Shown piece by piece: positions 34,452 through 42,246 of a stretch of DNA of 49,245 nt. The notes beneath the pieces are model-generated. The model was not told the DNA's origin, ran no database searches, and saw only the letters and a program-made list of their open reading frames with translations. Location of the stretch: NCBI GenBank assembly GCA_902791215.1, contig CADAUZ010000016.1:1-49245 (forward strand), in the 5' to 3' direction. The position numbers and the translations under genes are program-made. Source of the stretch: Oscillospiraceae bacterium (lineage in GTDB: Bacteria; Bacillota; Clostridia; Oscillospirales; Oscillospiraceae). The first letter of the stretch is position 1, and each line of letters begins with the position of its first letter.

Positions 34452-34643
34452 CAGATCCCCGCTGTCAAGCTCCCCGAGGCCCGACAGCAGCCGCCCCGGC
34501 AAAAGCCCCCCAAAGGGCGGGGGCGGCGCGGGCCTCGGACGCGGCGGCATCATTGGCGGCGGGGGCGGCGGCACGACGGGCGGCGCGGCAACAGGCTCGG
34601 GCATGCCGCTTATGCGCCCGGTGCTCGCGTCATAGCGTTTCAT
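34365..34643 (-). CDS. Proline-rich small protein with hydrophobic acidic-Leu tail
   Basis: A 92-residue protein of unknown function. After MKRYDASTGRISGM it has a stretch that is almost only Pro, Arg, Met and Ala (about 20-48). It then has a Leu-rich tail with spaced acidic residues (SGDLLLLLVLWLLYRESGD) ending MYLF. GGGAGGCGGCG lies before the ATG. Its start overlaps the end of the 107-residue gene, so both belong to one three-gene unit. The Leu/Asp tail pattern resembles small proteins I associate with sporulating Clostridia, a loose recollection rather than a family match. Confidence 0.6.
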   Translation of the reverse strand: MKRYDASTGRISGMPEPVAAPPVVPPPPPPMMPPRPRPAPPPPFGGLLPGRLLSGLGELDSGDLLLLLVLWLLYRESGDLELLVIMAAMYLF

Positions 34644-34953
34644 CGCCGCCTCCCTGCTCCATGGCAAGGCGCGCGATACGGGCGAGCCTTGCAAGCCGGA
34701 GGGCGTTGTCGAGCTTTCCCCGCCGCTTTTCGGAGAGGTAGGGGGCTATGGCCTTCAACAGCGCCTGCTCCCGCCCCTCGCCGCCGCTCTGCATCAGGGC
34801 GGCGATGCGCCCCAAAAGGGCGGCGTCCGGCCCAGGCTCCGGCGGCGTGTTTGGCGTACTGTCGCCCATGAGCGAGCGGGCCAGCCCCGCGATCTGCTCC
34901 ATCTGCTTGGGATCGGACAGGATGCTGTTCAGTTGCCGCTCCAGATCGTCCAC
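34630..34953 (-). CDS. Small helical protein of unknown function
   Basis: A 107-residue, predicted all-helical cytoplasmic protein starting MDDLERQLNSILSDPKQME. It contains a Pro-rich break (about 52-62) and a basic C-terminal helix RLARLARIARLAME. It overlaps the downstream proline-rich gene by 14 bases and starts 19 bases after the 79-residue gene, so the three are presumably co-transcribed. No family recognised. Confidence 0.65.
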   Translation of the reverse strand: MDDLERQLNSILSDPKQMEQIAGLARSLMGDSTPNTPPEPGPDAALLGRIAALMQSGGEGREQALLKAIAPYLSEKRRGKLDNALRLARLARIARLAMEQGGGDETL

Positions 34954-34972
34954 GGCGCTTACCTCCCGGACT

Positions 34973-35212
34973 TCACTTCTCCATCAGCTTTTTGATATTC
35001 GCCGCAAGGCGCCGCCCCTCCTCGGTCGAGAGCACCGTGCCCAGCATAGCGCGCAGGGACGCCGCGTCCCCGCTCTGCGCCGCCTTTTGCAGCTTCTCCC
35101 CGTCCAGCATGGCGGAGAGCTTCTCCCCGTCCGGCGATTGAGCGAGGGCATTCAGCTCCGTACCCTTGCCGCTTCGTTCCAATTCCTGCCGAATATTTTC
35201 AAAATTCCGCAT
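34973..35212 (-). CDS. Small helical protein of unknown function
   Basis: A 79-residue protein beginning MRNFENIRQELERSGK, with helices separated by SPDGEKL and SGDAASL turns and a closing AANIKKLMEK. It is the first gene of the three-gene minus-strand unit; GAGGTGAGTTGCA lies before the ATG. It is divergent from the phosphodiesterase gene with only about 65 bases between. Charged and soluble; no family or function assigned. Confidence 0.65.
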   Translation of the reverse strand: MRNFENIRQELERSGKGTELNALAQSPDGEKLSAMLDGEKLQKAAQSGDAASLRAMLGTVLSTEEGRRLAANIKKLMEK

Positions 35213-35278
35213 TGCAACTCACCTCGACATGCTTTATTATATTCACGCGAACGCACAAAGTTGACAGGAGGCGCGAAG

Positions 35279-35755
35279 ATGATCAAAGCGGCGGTTTTTT
35301 CCGACACCCACGGCAACAACTTTCCGATGCTGGAGGCGGCGCGGGCCGCAAATGCCGACGTGCTCATCCACCTGGGCGACCATGACCGGGACGCGCAGCT
35401 TCTCCGTCAGGCCCTGCCGGATACGCTGCTCTACTCCGTGTGCGGCAACTGCGACTATGCGCCGCTCTCGCCCGCGACCATGACGGTGGAGCTCGGGCCG
35501 GTGAAGGCCTTCCTCACCCACGGGCATTTATACAATGTAAGCCCCTGGCATATGGATTCCCTGGTCTATGCCGCCGAGGAACAGGGAGCGACGCTCGCCC
35601 TCTTCGGCCACACCCACAAGGCGGCGTGGACGGAGCTCGGCGGCGTGACGCTCGTAAACCCTGGCAACGCAGGCCGCGGTGCGGAGCTTACCTGGGCGCT
35701 GGTGACGGTCTTCGACAACGGCGCAATTTCGTGTGATTTTTACAATCTGAAATAA
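35279..35755 (+). CDS. YfcE/MJ0936-family metallophosphoesterase
   Basis: A 158-residue calcineurin-like phosphodiesterase. The metal ligands are easy to follow: DTHGN (residue 9 on), GDHD, GNCD, THGH and GHTH, ending in NPGN. Members hydrolyse phosphodiester bonds, for example cyclic nucleotides or model substrates, but the natural substrate is usually unknown. AGGAGG lies seven bases before the ATG at 35279. The next gene, a 58-residue ORF, starts about 50 bases after its stop, with a hairpin between. Confidence 0.92.
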   Translation: MIKAAVFSDTHGNNFPMLEAARAANADVLIHLGDHDRDAQLLRQALPDTLLYSVCGNCDYAPLSPATMTVELGPVKAFLTHGHLYNVSPWHMDSLVYAAEEQGATLALFGHTHKAAWTELGGVTLVNPGNAGRGAELTWALVTVFDNGAISCDFYNLK

Positions 35756-35760
35756 AAATG

Positions 35761-35790
35761 CCTCTCTGTGGAACACTATCCGCAGGGAGG
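35761..35790 (+). promoter_or_regulatory. Hairpin covering the ribosome site of the 58-residue ORF
   Basis: Arms CCTCTCTGTGG and CCGCAGGGAGG pair over nine of eleven positions. The second arm contains the GGGAGG of the next ORF. It may be a terminator for the phosphodiesterase gene or restrict translation of the small ORF. Confidence 0.45.
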
Positions 35791-35802
35791 TGTGTTTATT
35801 AA

Positions 35803-35979
35803 ATGACTAAGAAGAAAAACCGACAGAAGCAAAAACGGGAATCCAACCCGCGCCTTGATCCGGAAACGCGTCTGGCCCCGCGCTTTGACAGCGCCACCAT
35901 CGCAAAGTTCCCCATCGCCGAGCCCGGGGAGATGGGCTTTCGCGTTCTGGACGATTTCACCGAGGAGCATATCCAGTAG
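35803..35979 (+). CDS. 58-residue hypothetical protein
   Basis: A small ORF starting MTKKKNRQKQKRESNPR and ending DDFTEEHIQ: a strongly basic head and an acidic tail. GGGAGG sits about twelve bases before the ATG, within a hairpin arm. Coding character (codon use like neighbours, position between two plus-strand genes) supports it, though it has no family assignment. Its stop codon lies inside a GTAGGGGAC palindrome. Confidence 0.6.
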   Translation: MTKKKNRQKQKRESNPRLDPETRLAPRFDSATIAKFPIAEPGEMGFRVLDDFTEEHIQ

Positions 35980-35997
35980 GGGACACCGTCCCCTACT
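35975..35997. repeat. GTAGGGGAC palindrome
   Basis: AGTAGGGGAC-ACC-GTCCCCTACT, a perfect inverted repeat of the GTAGGGG family seen at 1345-1590 and near the right end. It includes the stop codon of the 58-residue ORF. Confidence 0.6.
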
Positions 35998-36059
35998 TGC
36001 ATGTCTTTGCAAAATCGTCTACAATATCCCCAAATCACACAGCGGGAGGCAGGACAAAA

Positions 36060-37088
36060 ATGAAACTCAATTTCGCGTCCGACTATATGGAGGGAGCGCA
36101 CCCCCAAATTTTACAGCGCCTCCTGGAGACAAACCTTGAAAAGACCGCCGGGTACGGCTTCGATGCCTATTCCGAGGTCGCGCGCGAAAAAATACGCGCC
36201 GCCTGTGAGGCCCCCGACGCCGAAATCTTTTTCCTTGTCAGCGGCACGCAGACCAACGCCACCGTTATCGACGCGCTTCTGCGTTCCTACCAGGGCGTGA
36301 TCGCCGCCGGGACCGGACACATCAGCACCCACGAATCCGGGGCCATCGAGCACAGCGGCCACAAGGTGCTGACCCTGCCGGGGGAAAACGGCAAGCTCTC
36401 CGCCGATGCGGTGCGCGCCTGCCTCGATACATACAAGCTTGATGAAAACCGCGACCACACTGTCATGCCCGGCATGGTCTACATCTCCCAGCCCACGGAG
36501 TACGGCACGCTCTACTCGCTGGAAGAGCTTACCGAGCTCTCCCGTGTGTGCCGGGACGCGGGCATCCCCCTCTACCTCGACGGCGCGCGGCTTGCAAGCG
36601 CTTTGGCCTGCCCGGAAAACGACGCGTGCCTTCCAGACCTTGCCCGCCTGTGCGACGCCTTTTATATCGGCGGGACCAAGTGCGGCGCCCTCTTCGGCGA
36701 GGCGGTGGTGTTCCCGAAAAAGAACACCGTGCCGCACTTCTTCACCATCGTCAAGCAGCACGGGGCGCTGCTCGCCAAGGGTCGGATCGCGGGCATCCAG
36801 TTCGACACGCTCTTTACCGACGGACTCTATACCAAGTGTGGGCAGAACGCGATCGACAAGGCGGCGCGCATCCGGAAAGCTCTGCGGGACAAGGGCTACG
36901 AGCTGGCCCTTGACGCGCCGACCAACCAGATCTTCCCGCTGCTCGACGCGGGGCAGCTTGCGGCGCTGTCGGAAAAGGTGGAGATGAGCTTCTGGGAAAG
37001 CCGCCCCGACGGCAAAACCGTCATGCGCATCGCCACGAGCTGGGCCACCACCGACGAGGATGTGGACCGGCTGATCGAAATCCTCTAG
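36060..37088 (+). CDS. Threonine aldolase / beta-eliminating lyase family protein
   Basis: A 342-residue PLP enzyme of the low-specificity threonine aldolase family, which cleaves L-threonine or allo-threonine to glycine and acetaldehyde. Signature regions are FASDYMEGAHP at the start, GTQTNA (cofactor phosphate), LYLDGARLASAL and the lysine that binds PLP in IGGTKCG (about residue 225). The start at 36060 is preceded by GGGAGGC. It stands at the end of a plus-strand run and is closed by a palindromic hairpin. The exact amino-acid preference cannot be read from the sequence. Confidence 0.92.
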   Translation: MKLNFASDYMEGAHPQILQRLLETNLEKTAGYGFDAYSEVAREKIRAACEAPDAEIFFLVSGTQTNATVIDALLRSYQGVIAAGTGHISTHESGAIEHSGHKVLTLPGENGKLSADAVRACLDTYKLDENRDHTVMPGMVYISQPTEYGTLYSLEELTELSRVCRDAGIPLYLDGARLASALACPENDACLPDLARLCDAFYIGGTKCGALFGEAVVFPKKNTVPHFFTIVKQHGALLAKGRIAGIQFDTLFTDGLYTKCGQNAIDKAARIRKALRDKGYELALDAPTNQIFPLLDAGQLAALSEKVEMSFWESRPDGKTVMRIATSWATTDEDVDRLIEIL

Positions 37089-37096
37089 AATGAAAG

Positions 37097-37122
37097 CACC
37101 CCGGATCATATGATCCGGGGTG
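37097..37122. terminator. Palindromic terminator between convergent genes
   Basis: CACCCCGGATCAT directly followed by its complement ATGATCCGGGGTG, a perfect 26-base palindrome between the aldolase and the corrinoid methyltransferase gene. T-runs are weak on both sides. Confidence 0.65.
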
Positions 37123-37139
37123 TACTGTGTCTATGCGCT

Positions 37140-38852
37140 TTATCCCGCCAGCAGGCTCACCGCCACGCGGGCGGCCTCGGCGGCGTCGGGGGTGTAGGCG
37201 TCGGCGCCGATCTCACGGCAGAAGGCCTCGCTGATGGGCGCGCCGCCCACCATGATCTTCACACGATCACGTATGCCCGCCTCCTCGGCAAGGCGCACCA
37301 CATCGCGCATCTCGTGCATCGCGGTGGTCAGCAATGACGAGCAGGCAATGAGCCCGCAGTCTCGCTCCTGCGCGGCCTTGATAAAATCCTCGGGGGCCAC
37401 GTCCACGCCGAGGTCCACGACCTCGAGGCCAGCGCCCTCCATCATGATCTTGACGAGATTCTTGCCGATGTCGTGCAGGTCGCCGCGCACGGTGCCGAGG
37501 GCCACGCGGCCTGCCGCCTTCGCGCTCTTGCCCGCAAGGCGCGGCTTCAATAACTCCATGGCGGCGTTCATGCACCTGCCGCCCATGAGCATCTCCGGTA
37601 CAAAGGCCTTGCCCGCCGAGAAGGCCGCGCCCAGCCTGTCCATGCCGGGGATGAGGCCGCGGGAGATCACCGCCTGCGCGTCCTCGCCTGCGTCCAGCGC
37701 ACGCTCACACAGGGTCGTGACCTTCTTTTTCTGCCCCTTGTACAGGGCCTCGGCGAGGGCTGCAAAGAGCTCGTCCCCGGTGTCGGAGGCCTGGGCGGCA
37801 GTCTGCGCCGCCGCGGGAGAAGCCACCCTGCGCCGCGGGACCTCCGGCAGGGAGAAGGACGGCATGTGCAGCCCTGCGTTGTAGCGGTCGATCTCGTCGT
37901 TGATGATGGGGTCGACGTGCGGGAAGACCGTGCCCATGATGCCGTAGGTGATGGAGGGGATGAAGTGCCCGCCGGGGCAGCAGCGCCGCAGCACATCGCG
38001 CACATAGGGGCGGATCTCCTCCTCGGTGGAGTCGGGCCGGTCAATGGCCGCGCCCACGCCGCCCATGAGAATCATGCGGCCGCGAAGCTGCTTTTGCAGG
38101 GCCGGGATGTCATTTTCCGGCAGCGTGCCCTGCCAGCACTGGATCCCGAGCTCCACCATATCCTCCACGATGGGGACAAGGTAGGAGTCCGCGTGGTGGA
38201 TGGCGATGCAGCCCTTTTCACGGATCGTGCCGTAAAAGCGGCGGTATGGCTCCTTATAAAATTCGCGCCACATCTCCGGCTTCATGAAGAGCGCTTCCTT
38301 GGTGCCCCAGTCGTCGTGGGAAAAGATCGCGTCCGGGTGAAGGCCGTCGATGAGCATGGTGACATACTTGATGCGGTACTCGGTGATGTACTCGATGAGC
38401 TCGTGCATCTCCTTCGGGTGCTCATAAAAGCCGGTAAGCGTATCCTCAAAGCCCATGAGAAAATGCGTCTGTTCAAAGATGCCGGTACCCATGAAGCCGC
38501 AGACCAGGCGTTCGTCTCCGGCGGTCTCGCGGGCCTTTTTCGCGCATTCCTCCCAGCCCTCGCGGCAGTTTGCGTCCAGATCGGGGGCGTGGACATAGTC
38601 GCGCCAATGCGTCACATCGGGACATACCTTGTCGGTGGCGGTGATGTGCGGGGTCGCGCCGGGGGCGTCGGCGGGGAAGAGAATCGTGGTGCCCCAGCGG
38701 TCACGGCTGGTGCTGCCCTTGACGCGGTTTCCGCGCAGGTAGGCGTTGACGGGGTCGGTCAGTACCAGGTGCAGCGCCTCATACTGCTTGAGCTGACGGG
38801 GAGGCTGCCCGTCGGGCTTTAATAATTCCAGGAATATTTCCTTCGGCGTCAT
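37140..38852 (-). CDS. UroD-type methyltransferase fused to a corrinoid-binding protein
   Basis: A 570-residue two-part protein. Residues 1-345 are a uroporphyrinogen-decarboxylase-family barrel of the corrinoid methyltransferase type (IHHADSYLVPIVEDMVELG). The Zn motif HxC...C of thiol-methylating MtaA/CmuA enzymes is not seen here (HHA and SITYG instead), which suggests a substrate-demethylating MT-I role. After an Ala/Gln-rich linker (about 350-365) come the helical cap and B12-binding domain with RGDLHDIGKNLV (the DxHxxG lower-ligand motif) and SSLLTT. It thus carries methyltransferase and corrinoid carrier in one chain. GAGGGTTGAACC precedes the ATG, four bases after the DUF2284 gene. 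The methyl donor is unknown. Confidence 0.88.
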   Translation of the reverse strand: MTPKEIFLELLKPDGQPPRQLKQYEALHLVLTDPVNAYLRGNRVKGSTSRDRWGTTILFPADAPGATPHITATDKVCPDVTHWRDYVHAPDLDANCREGWEECAKKARETAGDERLVCGFMGTGIFEQTHFLMGFEDTLTGFYEHPKEMHELIEYITEYRIKYVTMLIDGLHPDAIFSHDDWGTKEALFMKPEMWREFYKEPYRRFYGTIREKGCIAIHHADSYLVPIVEDMVELGIQCWQGTLPENDIPALQKQLRGRMILMGGVGAAIDRPDSTEEEIRPYVRDVLRRCCPGGHFIPSITYGIMGTVFPHVDPIINDEIDRYNAGLHMPSFSLPEVPRRRVASPAAAQTAAQASDTGDELFAALAEALYKGQKKKVTTLCERALDAGEDAQAVISRGLIPGMDRLGAAFSAGKAFVPEMLMGGRCMNAAMELLKPRLAGKSAKAAGRVALGTVRGDLHDIGKNLVKIMMEGAGLEVVDLGVDVAPEDFIKAAQERDCGLIACSSLLTTAMHEMRDVVRLAEEAGIRDRVKIMVGGAPISEAFCREIGADAYTPDAAEAARVAVSLLAG

Positions 38853-38856
38853 AGGT

Positions 38857-39393
38857 TCAACCCTCTTTCGTCAGAATACAGGCGCTGTAGGTCAGCGTCC
38901 CGGGGCCGTAGTAGTAGGCAAGGCCCGCGTCTTTGCACACCTCGCTCACCAGAAGCCCGTAGGCCTCCATGGAGGAGAGCGTTTTGCGGGGAAAGCGGCA
39001 TGGTTTGTCCGGGTAGGTGCAGGCGCGGCATATGGTGCAGGAGCCAGCCGTCAGCGGCAGCACATCCGGGCAGAGAAGCCGTGCCTGCCGGGCAAGGTCA
39101 AAAAAGCGCTTCTTGTGCATTTCCTGCGCAAGGTTCATGGTCTCCATGTCAAAGTCATCGGCAAGCTGCGCCGTGGTCTGCACCAGCACACCGCCCGTGT
39201 ATTGGCTCATGCGGGCCTGGCATTCCTCAATCGTGCCGCAGGCGGGGGGACAGCTCCAGCTTTTGCCGTAGCGCCTGCAGCGGCCGGAGGCGCACATCCC
39301 CCGCACTTCGGGCAGGGCGCGCAGCTTCGATGCGTCCAGCAGCGCCGCGTGGTCAAAGCCCAGCTCCAGGGCAAGTTGCAGCAGCTTTTCCAC
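38857..39393 (-). CDS. DUF2284 cysteine-rich metal-binding protein
   Basis: A 178-residue DUF2284 protein. It has about ten cysteines in two clusters: CASGRCRRYGKSWSCPPAC near the N-terminus and CTICRACTYPDKPC near the middle, likely Fe-S or metal ligands. DUF2284 proteins often neighbour corrinoid methyltransferases, though their role is not established. I choose the GTG at 39393 because AAGGAGG lies eight bases before it and the family begins here; a longer ATG start at 39447 has no ribosome site. It is the first gene of the minus-strand half of the corrinoid cluster. Confidence 0.85.
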   Translation of the reverse strand: MEKLLQLALELGFDHAALLDASKLRALPEVRGMCASGRCRRYGKSWSCPPACGTIEECQARMSQYTGGVLVQTTAQLADDFDMETMNLAQEMHKKRFFDLARQARLLCPDVLPLTAGSCTICRACTYPDKPCRFPRKTLSSMEAYGLLVSEVCKDAGLAYYYGPGTLTYSACILTKEG

Positions 39394-39509
39394 AGCGCGT
39401 CCCTCCTTGACAAATGGCGCGTACGCCTTTAAGATATGGATAATCATACCACGAACAGCGGAAATTGCAATAATAATTCATACGAAAAGAATCATAATGC
39501 GGTGAGAAC

Positions 39510-40985
39510 ATGGCTGAAATCATAATCCATACGCCGTCAAAGGCGCTGAGCGTCACAGCCGAAAAAGGGGAGCGCCTGCTGGACGTACTGCGCCGGGCGG
39601 GGGTGAACGTCTCCGCACCCTGCGGCGGCCTGGGCCGCTGCGGCAAATGCCGGGCAACGGTCAACGGCGAAGAGGTCCTCGCCTGCCATTACGCCCTGAC
39701 CGGGGATACTGCCGTCACGGTGCGGGAGCTTGCGGGCGGCGCGATCCTCGGCGGCGAGACGGGGACCTCAGGCGGCGGCACGCGCCTCGGCGCGGCGCTG
39801 GACCTCGGCACCACGACGCTCGCCCTGCGGCTGTATGACCTTAATACCGGCAAATGCGCCGGGCAGCACACGGCCTGGAACGCGCAGGCCGCCTACGGGG
39901 CGGACGTGATCACCCGCGCCCAGTACTGCATGGAGCACCCCGAGGGGACAAAGACACTGCAAAGCGTGATTCACAGCCAGCTGGATGAAATACTCGGCTC
40001 TCTCGGCACGTCATTAAAGGAAATCGAAAGCCTCTTTGTCGCGGGCAATACCATCATGCAGCACCTCTTCGCGGGCCTTGATCCTTCCCCCATTGCGGTC
40101 GCGCCCTTCACGCCGCGCACGCTGTTTGAGAATTCCGAGCACTTTGCACCCTGTGTCGCGGGCTATGTGGGCGGGGACATCACGGCGGGCCTGCTGGCCT
40201 CGGGGCTGTTTGAAAAAGAAGGGAAATACCTCTTCCTCGACGTGGGCACCAACGGAGAAATGGCCCTCGGCGGAAAAGACGGCTTTGCCTGCTGCGCGGT
40301 TGCCTCGGGCCCGGCCTTCGAGGGTGCGGGGATAAGCTGCGGCATGGCGGGCGTGGACGGCGCGGTGAGCCATGTGCGCTTTGAAGGCGGCGCGCTGCAC
40401 TTTGACGTGATCGGCGGCGGAGAGGCAAAGGGCCTGTGCGGCTCGGGCCTTGTGGACCTCGCAGCACTTTTGTGCCGGGAGGGCATCATCACCGCCTCGG
40501 GCCTGCTGCTGCCGCCGGAGGAGGCGCCGGAGAACTGGGCCGCGTATCTCAGCGAGGACGAGGACGGAAACGGCATCTTCTTCCTTACGCCCTCGGTGTA
40601 CCTGACCGCGCGGGATGTGCGCCAGCTCCAGCTTGCCAAGGCGGCGGTGGCGGCGGGTATCCGGGTCTTGCTCAAAAAGAGCGGGACGGCAATAGACGAG
40701 GTCGGGGGCCTGTACCTCGCGGGCGGCTTCGGGAGCTTTCTGGACCCGAAGAGCGCCGCCGACATCGGCATGCTGCCACGGGAGCTTGCGGACAAAACCG
40801 CCGTGCTCGGAAACGCCTCCCTCGAGGGGGCGGGCATGGCCCTCACGGACGCGGGCGCGCGGGCGCGGCTGCGGGACGTTCAGCGCGCCTGCCGGTATAT
40901 CGAGCTCTCCGGCGACAGGGATTTTAACGAAGAATACCCGGAACAGATGTTCTTTTACGAGGAGGATGACGACGAATGGAACTGA
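39510..40985 (+). CDS. [2Fe-2S]/ASKHA corrinoid reactivation protein (RamA/AcsV-like)
   Basis: A 491-residue protein of the reductive activator of corrinoid proteins class. An N-terminal plant-type ferredoxin domain has cysteines 38, 44, 47 and 59 (CGGLGRCGKC). The ASKHA ATPase domain (DUF4445) begins about residue 93 with LGAALDLGTTTLALRLYD and includes FLDVGTNGEMAL and GGFGSF. Such proteins use ATP and a low-potential electron to restore oxidised Co(II) corrinoid to Co(I). There is no C-terminal 4Fe-4S module as in archaeal RamA. GGTGAGAAC precedes the ATG. The homocysteine methyltransferase gene overlaps its end by ten bases. Confidence 0.9.
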   Translation: MAEIIIHTPSKALSVTAEKGERLLDVLRRAGVNVSAPCGGLGRCGKCRATVNGEEVLACHYALTGDTAVTVRELAGGAILGGETGTSGGGTRLGAALDLGTTTLALRLYDLNTGKCAGQHTAWNAQAAYGADVITRAQYCMEHPEGTKTLQSVIHSQLDEILGSLGTSLKEIESLFVAGNTIMQHLFAGLDPSPIAVAPFTPRTLFENSEHFAPCVAGYVGGDITAGLLASGLFEKEGKYLFLDVGTNGEMALGGKDGFACCAVASGPAFEGAGISCGMAGVDGAVSHVRFEGGALHFDVIGGGEAKGLCGSGLVDLAALLCREGIITASGLLLPPEEAPENWAAYLSEDEDGNGIFFLTPSVYLTARDVRQLQLAKAAVAAGIRVLLKKSGTAIDEVGGLYLAGGFGSFLDPKSAADIGMLPRELADKTAVLGNASLEGAGMALTDAGARARLRDVQRACRYIELSGDRDFNEEYPEQMFFYEEDDDEWN

Positions 40986-42193
40986 GATTTCCTTTGATAC
41001 TGGACGGCGCCATGGGGACGGAGCTCCAAAAGCGCGGCTTTGACGCCGGCGACTGCGCCGAGCGCTGGACGCTCGAGCAACCCGAGGCGCTTTTGGAAAT
41101 CCAGCGCGGCTATGTGCAGGCGGGCAGCGGGGTGCTTTACGCCCCTACCTTCGGGGCAAACCGCGTCAAGCTCGAGGCCCACGGCATCTTTAACCGCGTG
41201 ACAGAGTACAACAAACGGCTCGTTGCCCTGTCGAAGCAGGCAGCCGACGGCAAGGCGCTCGTCGCGGGTGACCTGTCCCCGACGGGGCTGTTCCTCTACC
41301 CGCTGGGTGACGCCCGCTTTGAGGAGCTTGTGGAGGTGTACACCGAGCAGGCCAAAGCGCTGGAGGAGGCCGGGGTCGACCTCTTTGTGATCGAGACCAT
41401 GATGAGCGTGGCCGAGTGCCGTGCGGCGCTGCTCGCGGTCAAAAGCGTGAGCGAGAAGCCGGTCTTCGTCACTGTCACCTGTGACGAGAAAGGCCGCATG
41501 CTCTCGGGGACCGACGCCGCCGCGGCGCTGCAGATCTTGCAGGGCATGGGCGTGGACGCCTTTGGTCTCAACTGCTCTACCGGCCCTCGGGAGATGCTGC
41601 CGACCCTGCGCCGCCTGCAAAAGATTTCCCGCGTGCCGCTGATCGCAAAGCCCAACGCGGGCATGCCGGAGATCACGGACGAGGGCGCGGTCTACGCCTG
41701 CGCGCCCTCGGACTTTGCCGCCTGCCTTGAGGACTTCGCCGAGGCGGGGGTGATGATCTTCGGCGGCTGCTGCGGTACGACGGCGGAGCATGTGCGGACT
41801 CTCGCGGAAAAGGCCGGGGCGCTCAAAATGAACCCGCCATCGCCGGAGGAGAACGGTCTGCTGCCCTGCGCCACCGAGAAGGAGCTGTGCTTCCTCGACC
41901 CGGCTGTACCGGCGGGGACGGCGCTCCCCTGTGACAGTGAGCTCGAGGACCGCCTGGAGGAGGCCATGGGGGAGGACGCGCCGCTTGTGACGGTGGAGAT
42001 CAAAGCGGAGGCGGAGCTTGAGAATTTCGCCGACGCCCAGCTTCTCATCACAAAGCCCCTGTGCATACGCTGTGAAGACGCCGCCCTTCTGGAGCAGGCC
42101 CTTCGCCTTTATCAGGGCCGCGCCCTGTACGACGGGCCGCTGGGGGAGGAAATACTGAAACCCCTCGCTAAAAAATACGGCGTGATCTACTGA
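40976..42193 (+). CDS. Homocysteine S-methyltransferase family protein with a short C-terminal domain
   Basis: A 405-residue protein whose first 290 residues are a homocysteine-binding (MetH N-terminal) barrel: ILDGAMGTELQKRG, and zinc ligands in LNCSTGP and FGGCCGTT. The remaining 115 residues end with PLCIRCEDAALLEQALRLYQ and GRALYDG, which resembles a central strip of the MetH pterin-binding barrel, but the folate-binding start of that domain is missing. There is no B12-binding domain. It most likely methylates homocysteine to methionine using a methyl-corrinoid made elsewhere, plausibly the divergent UroD/corrinoid fusion. Overlaps the reactivase gene by ten bases; a hairpin terminator follows. 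Confidence 0.88.
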   Translation: MELRFPLILDGAMGTELQKRGFDAGDCAERWTLEQPEALLEIQRGYVQAGSGVLYAPTFGANRVKLEAHGIFNRVTEYNKRLVALSKQAADGKALVAGDLSPTGLFLYPLGDARFEELVEVYTEQAKALEEAGVDLFVIETMMSVAECRAALLAVKSVSEKPVFVTVTCDEKGRMLSGTDAAAALQILQGMGVDAFGLNCSTGPREMLPTLRRLQKISRVPLIAKPNAGMPEITDEGAVYACAPSDFAACLEDFAEAGVMIFGGCCGTTAEHVRTLAEKAGALKMNPPSPEENGLLPCATEKELCFLDPAVPAGTALPCDSELEDRLEEAMGEDAPLVTVEIKAEAELENFADAQLLITKPLCIRCEDAALLEQALRLYQGRALYDGPLGEEILKPLAKKYGVIY

Positions 42194-42200
42194 TGAAAAA

Positions 42201-42241
42201 GCCGCCCGATACCCGGATGATCCGGGCTCGGACGGCTTTTC
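42201..42241. terminator. Terminator between convergent genes
   Basis: GCCGCCCGATACCCGG-ATGAT-CCGGGCTCGGACGGC followed by TTTTC; preceded by GAAAAA for the other direction. It ends the methyltransferase transcript and the converging MraY-like gene. Confidence 0.8.
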
Positions 42242-42246
42242 TGCGC

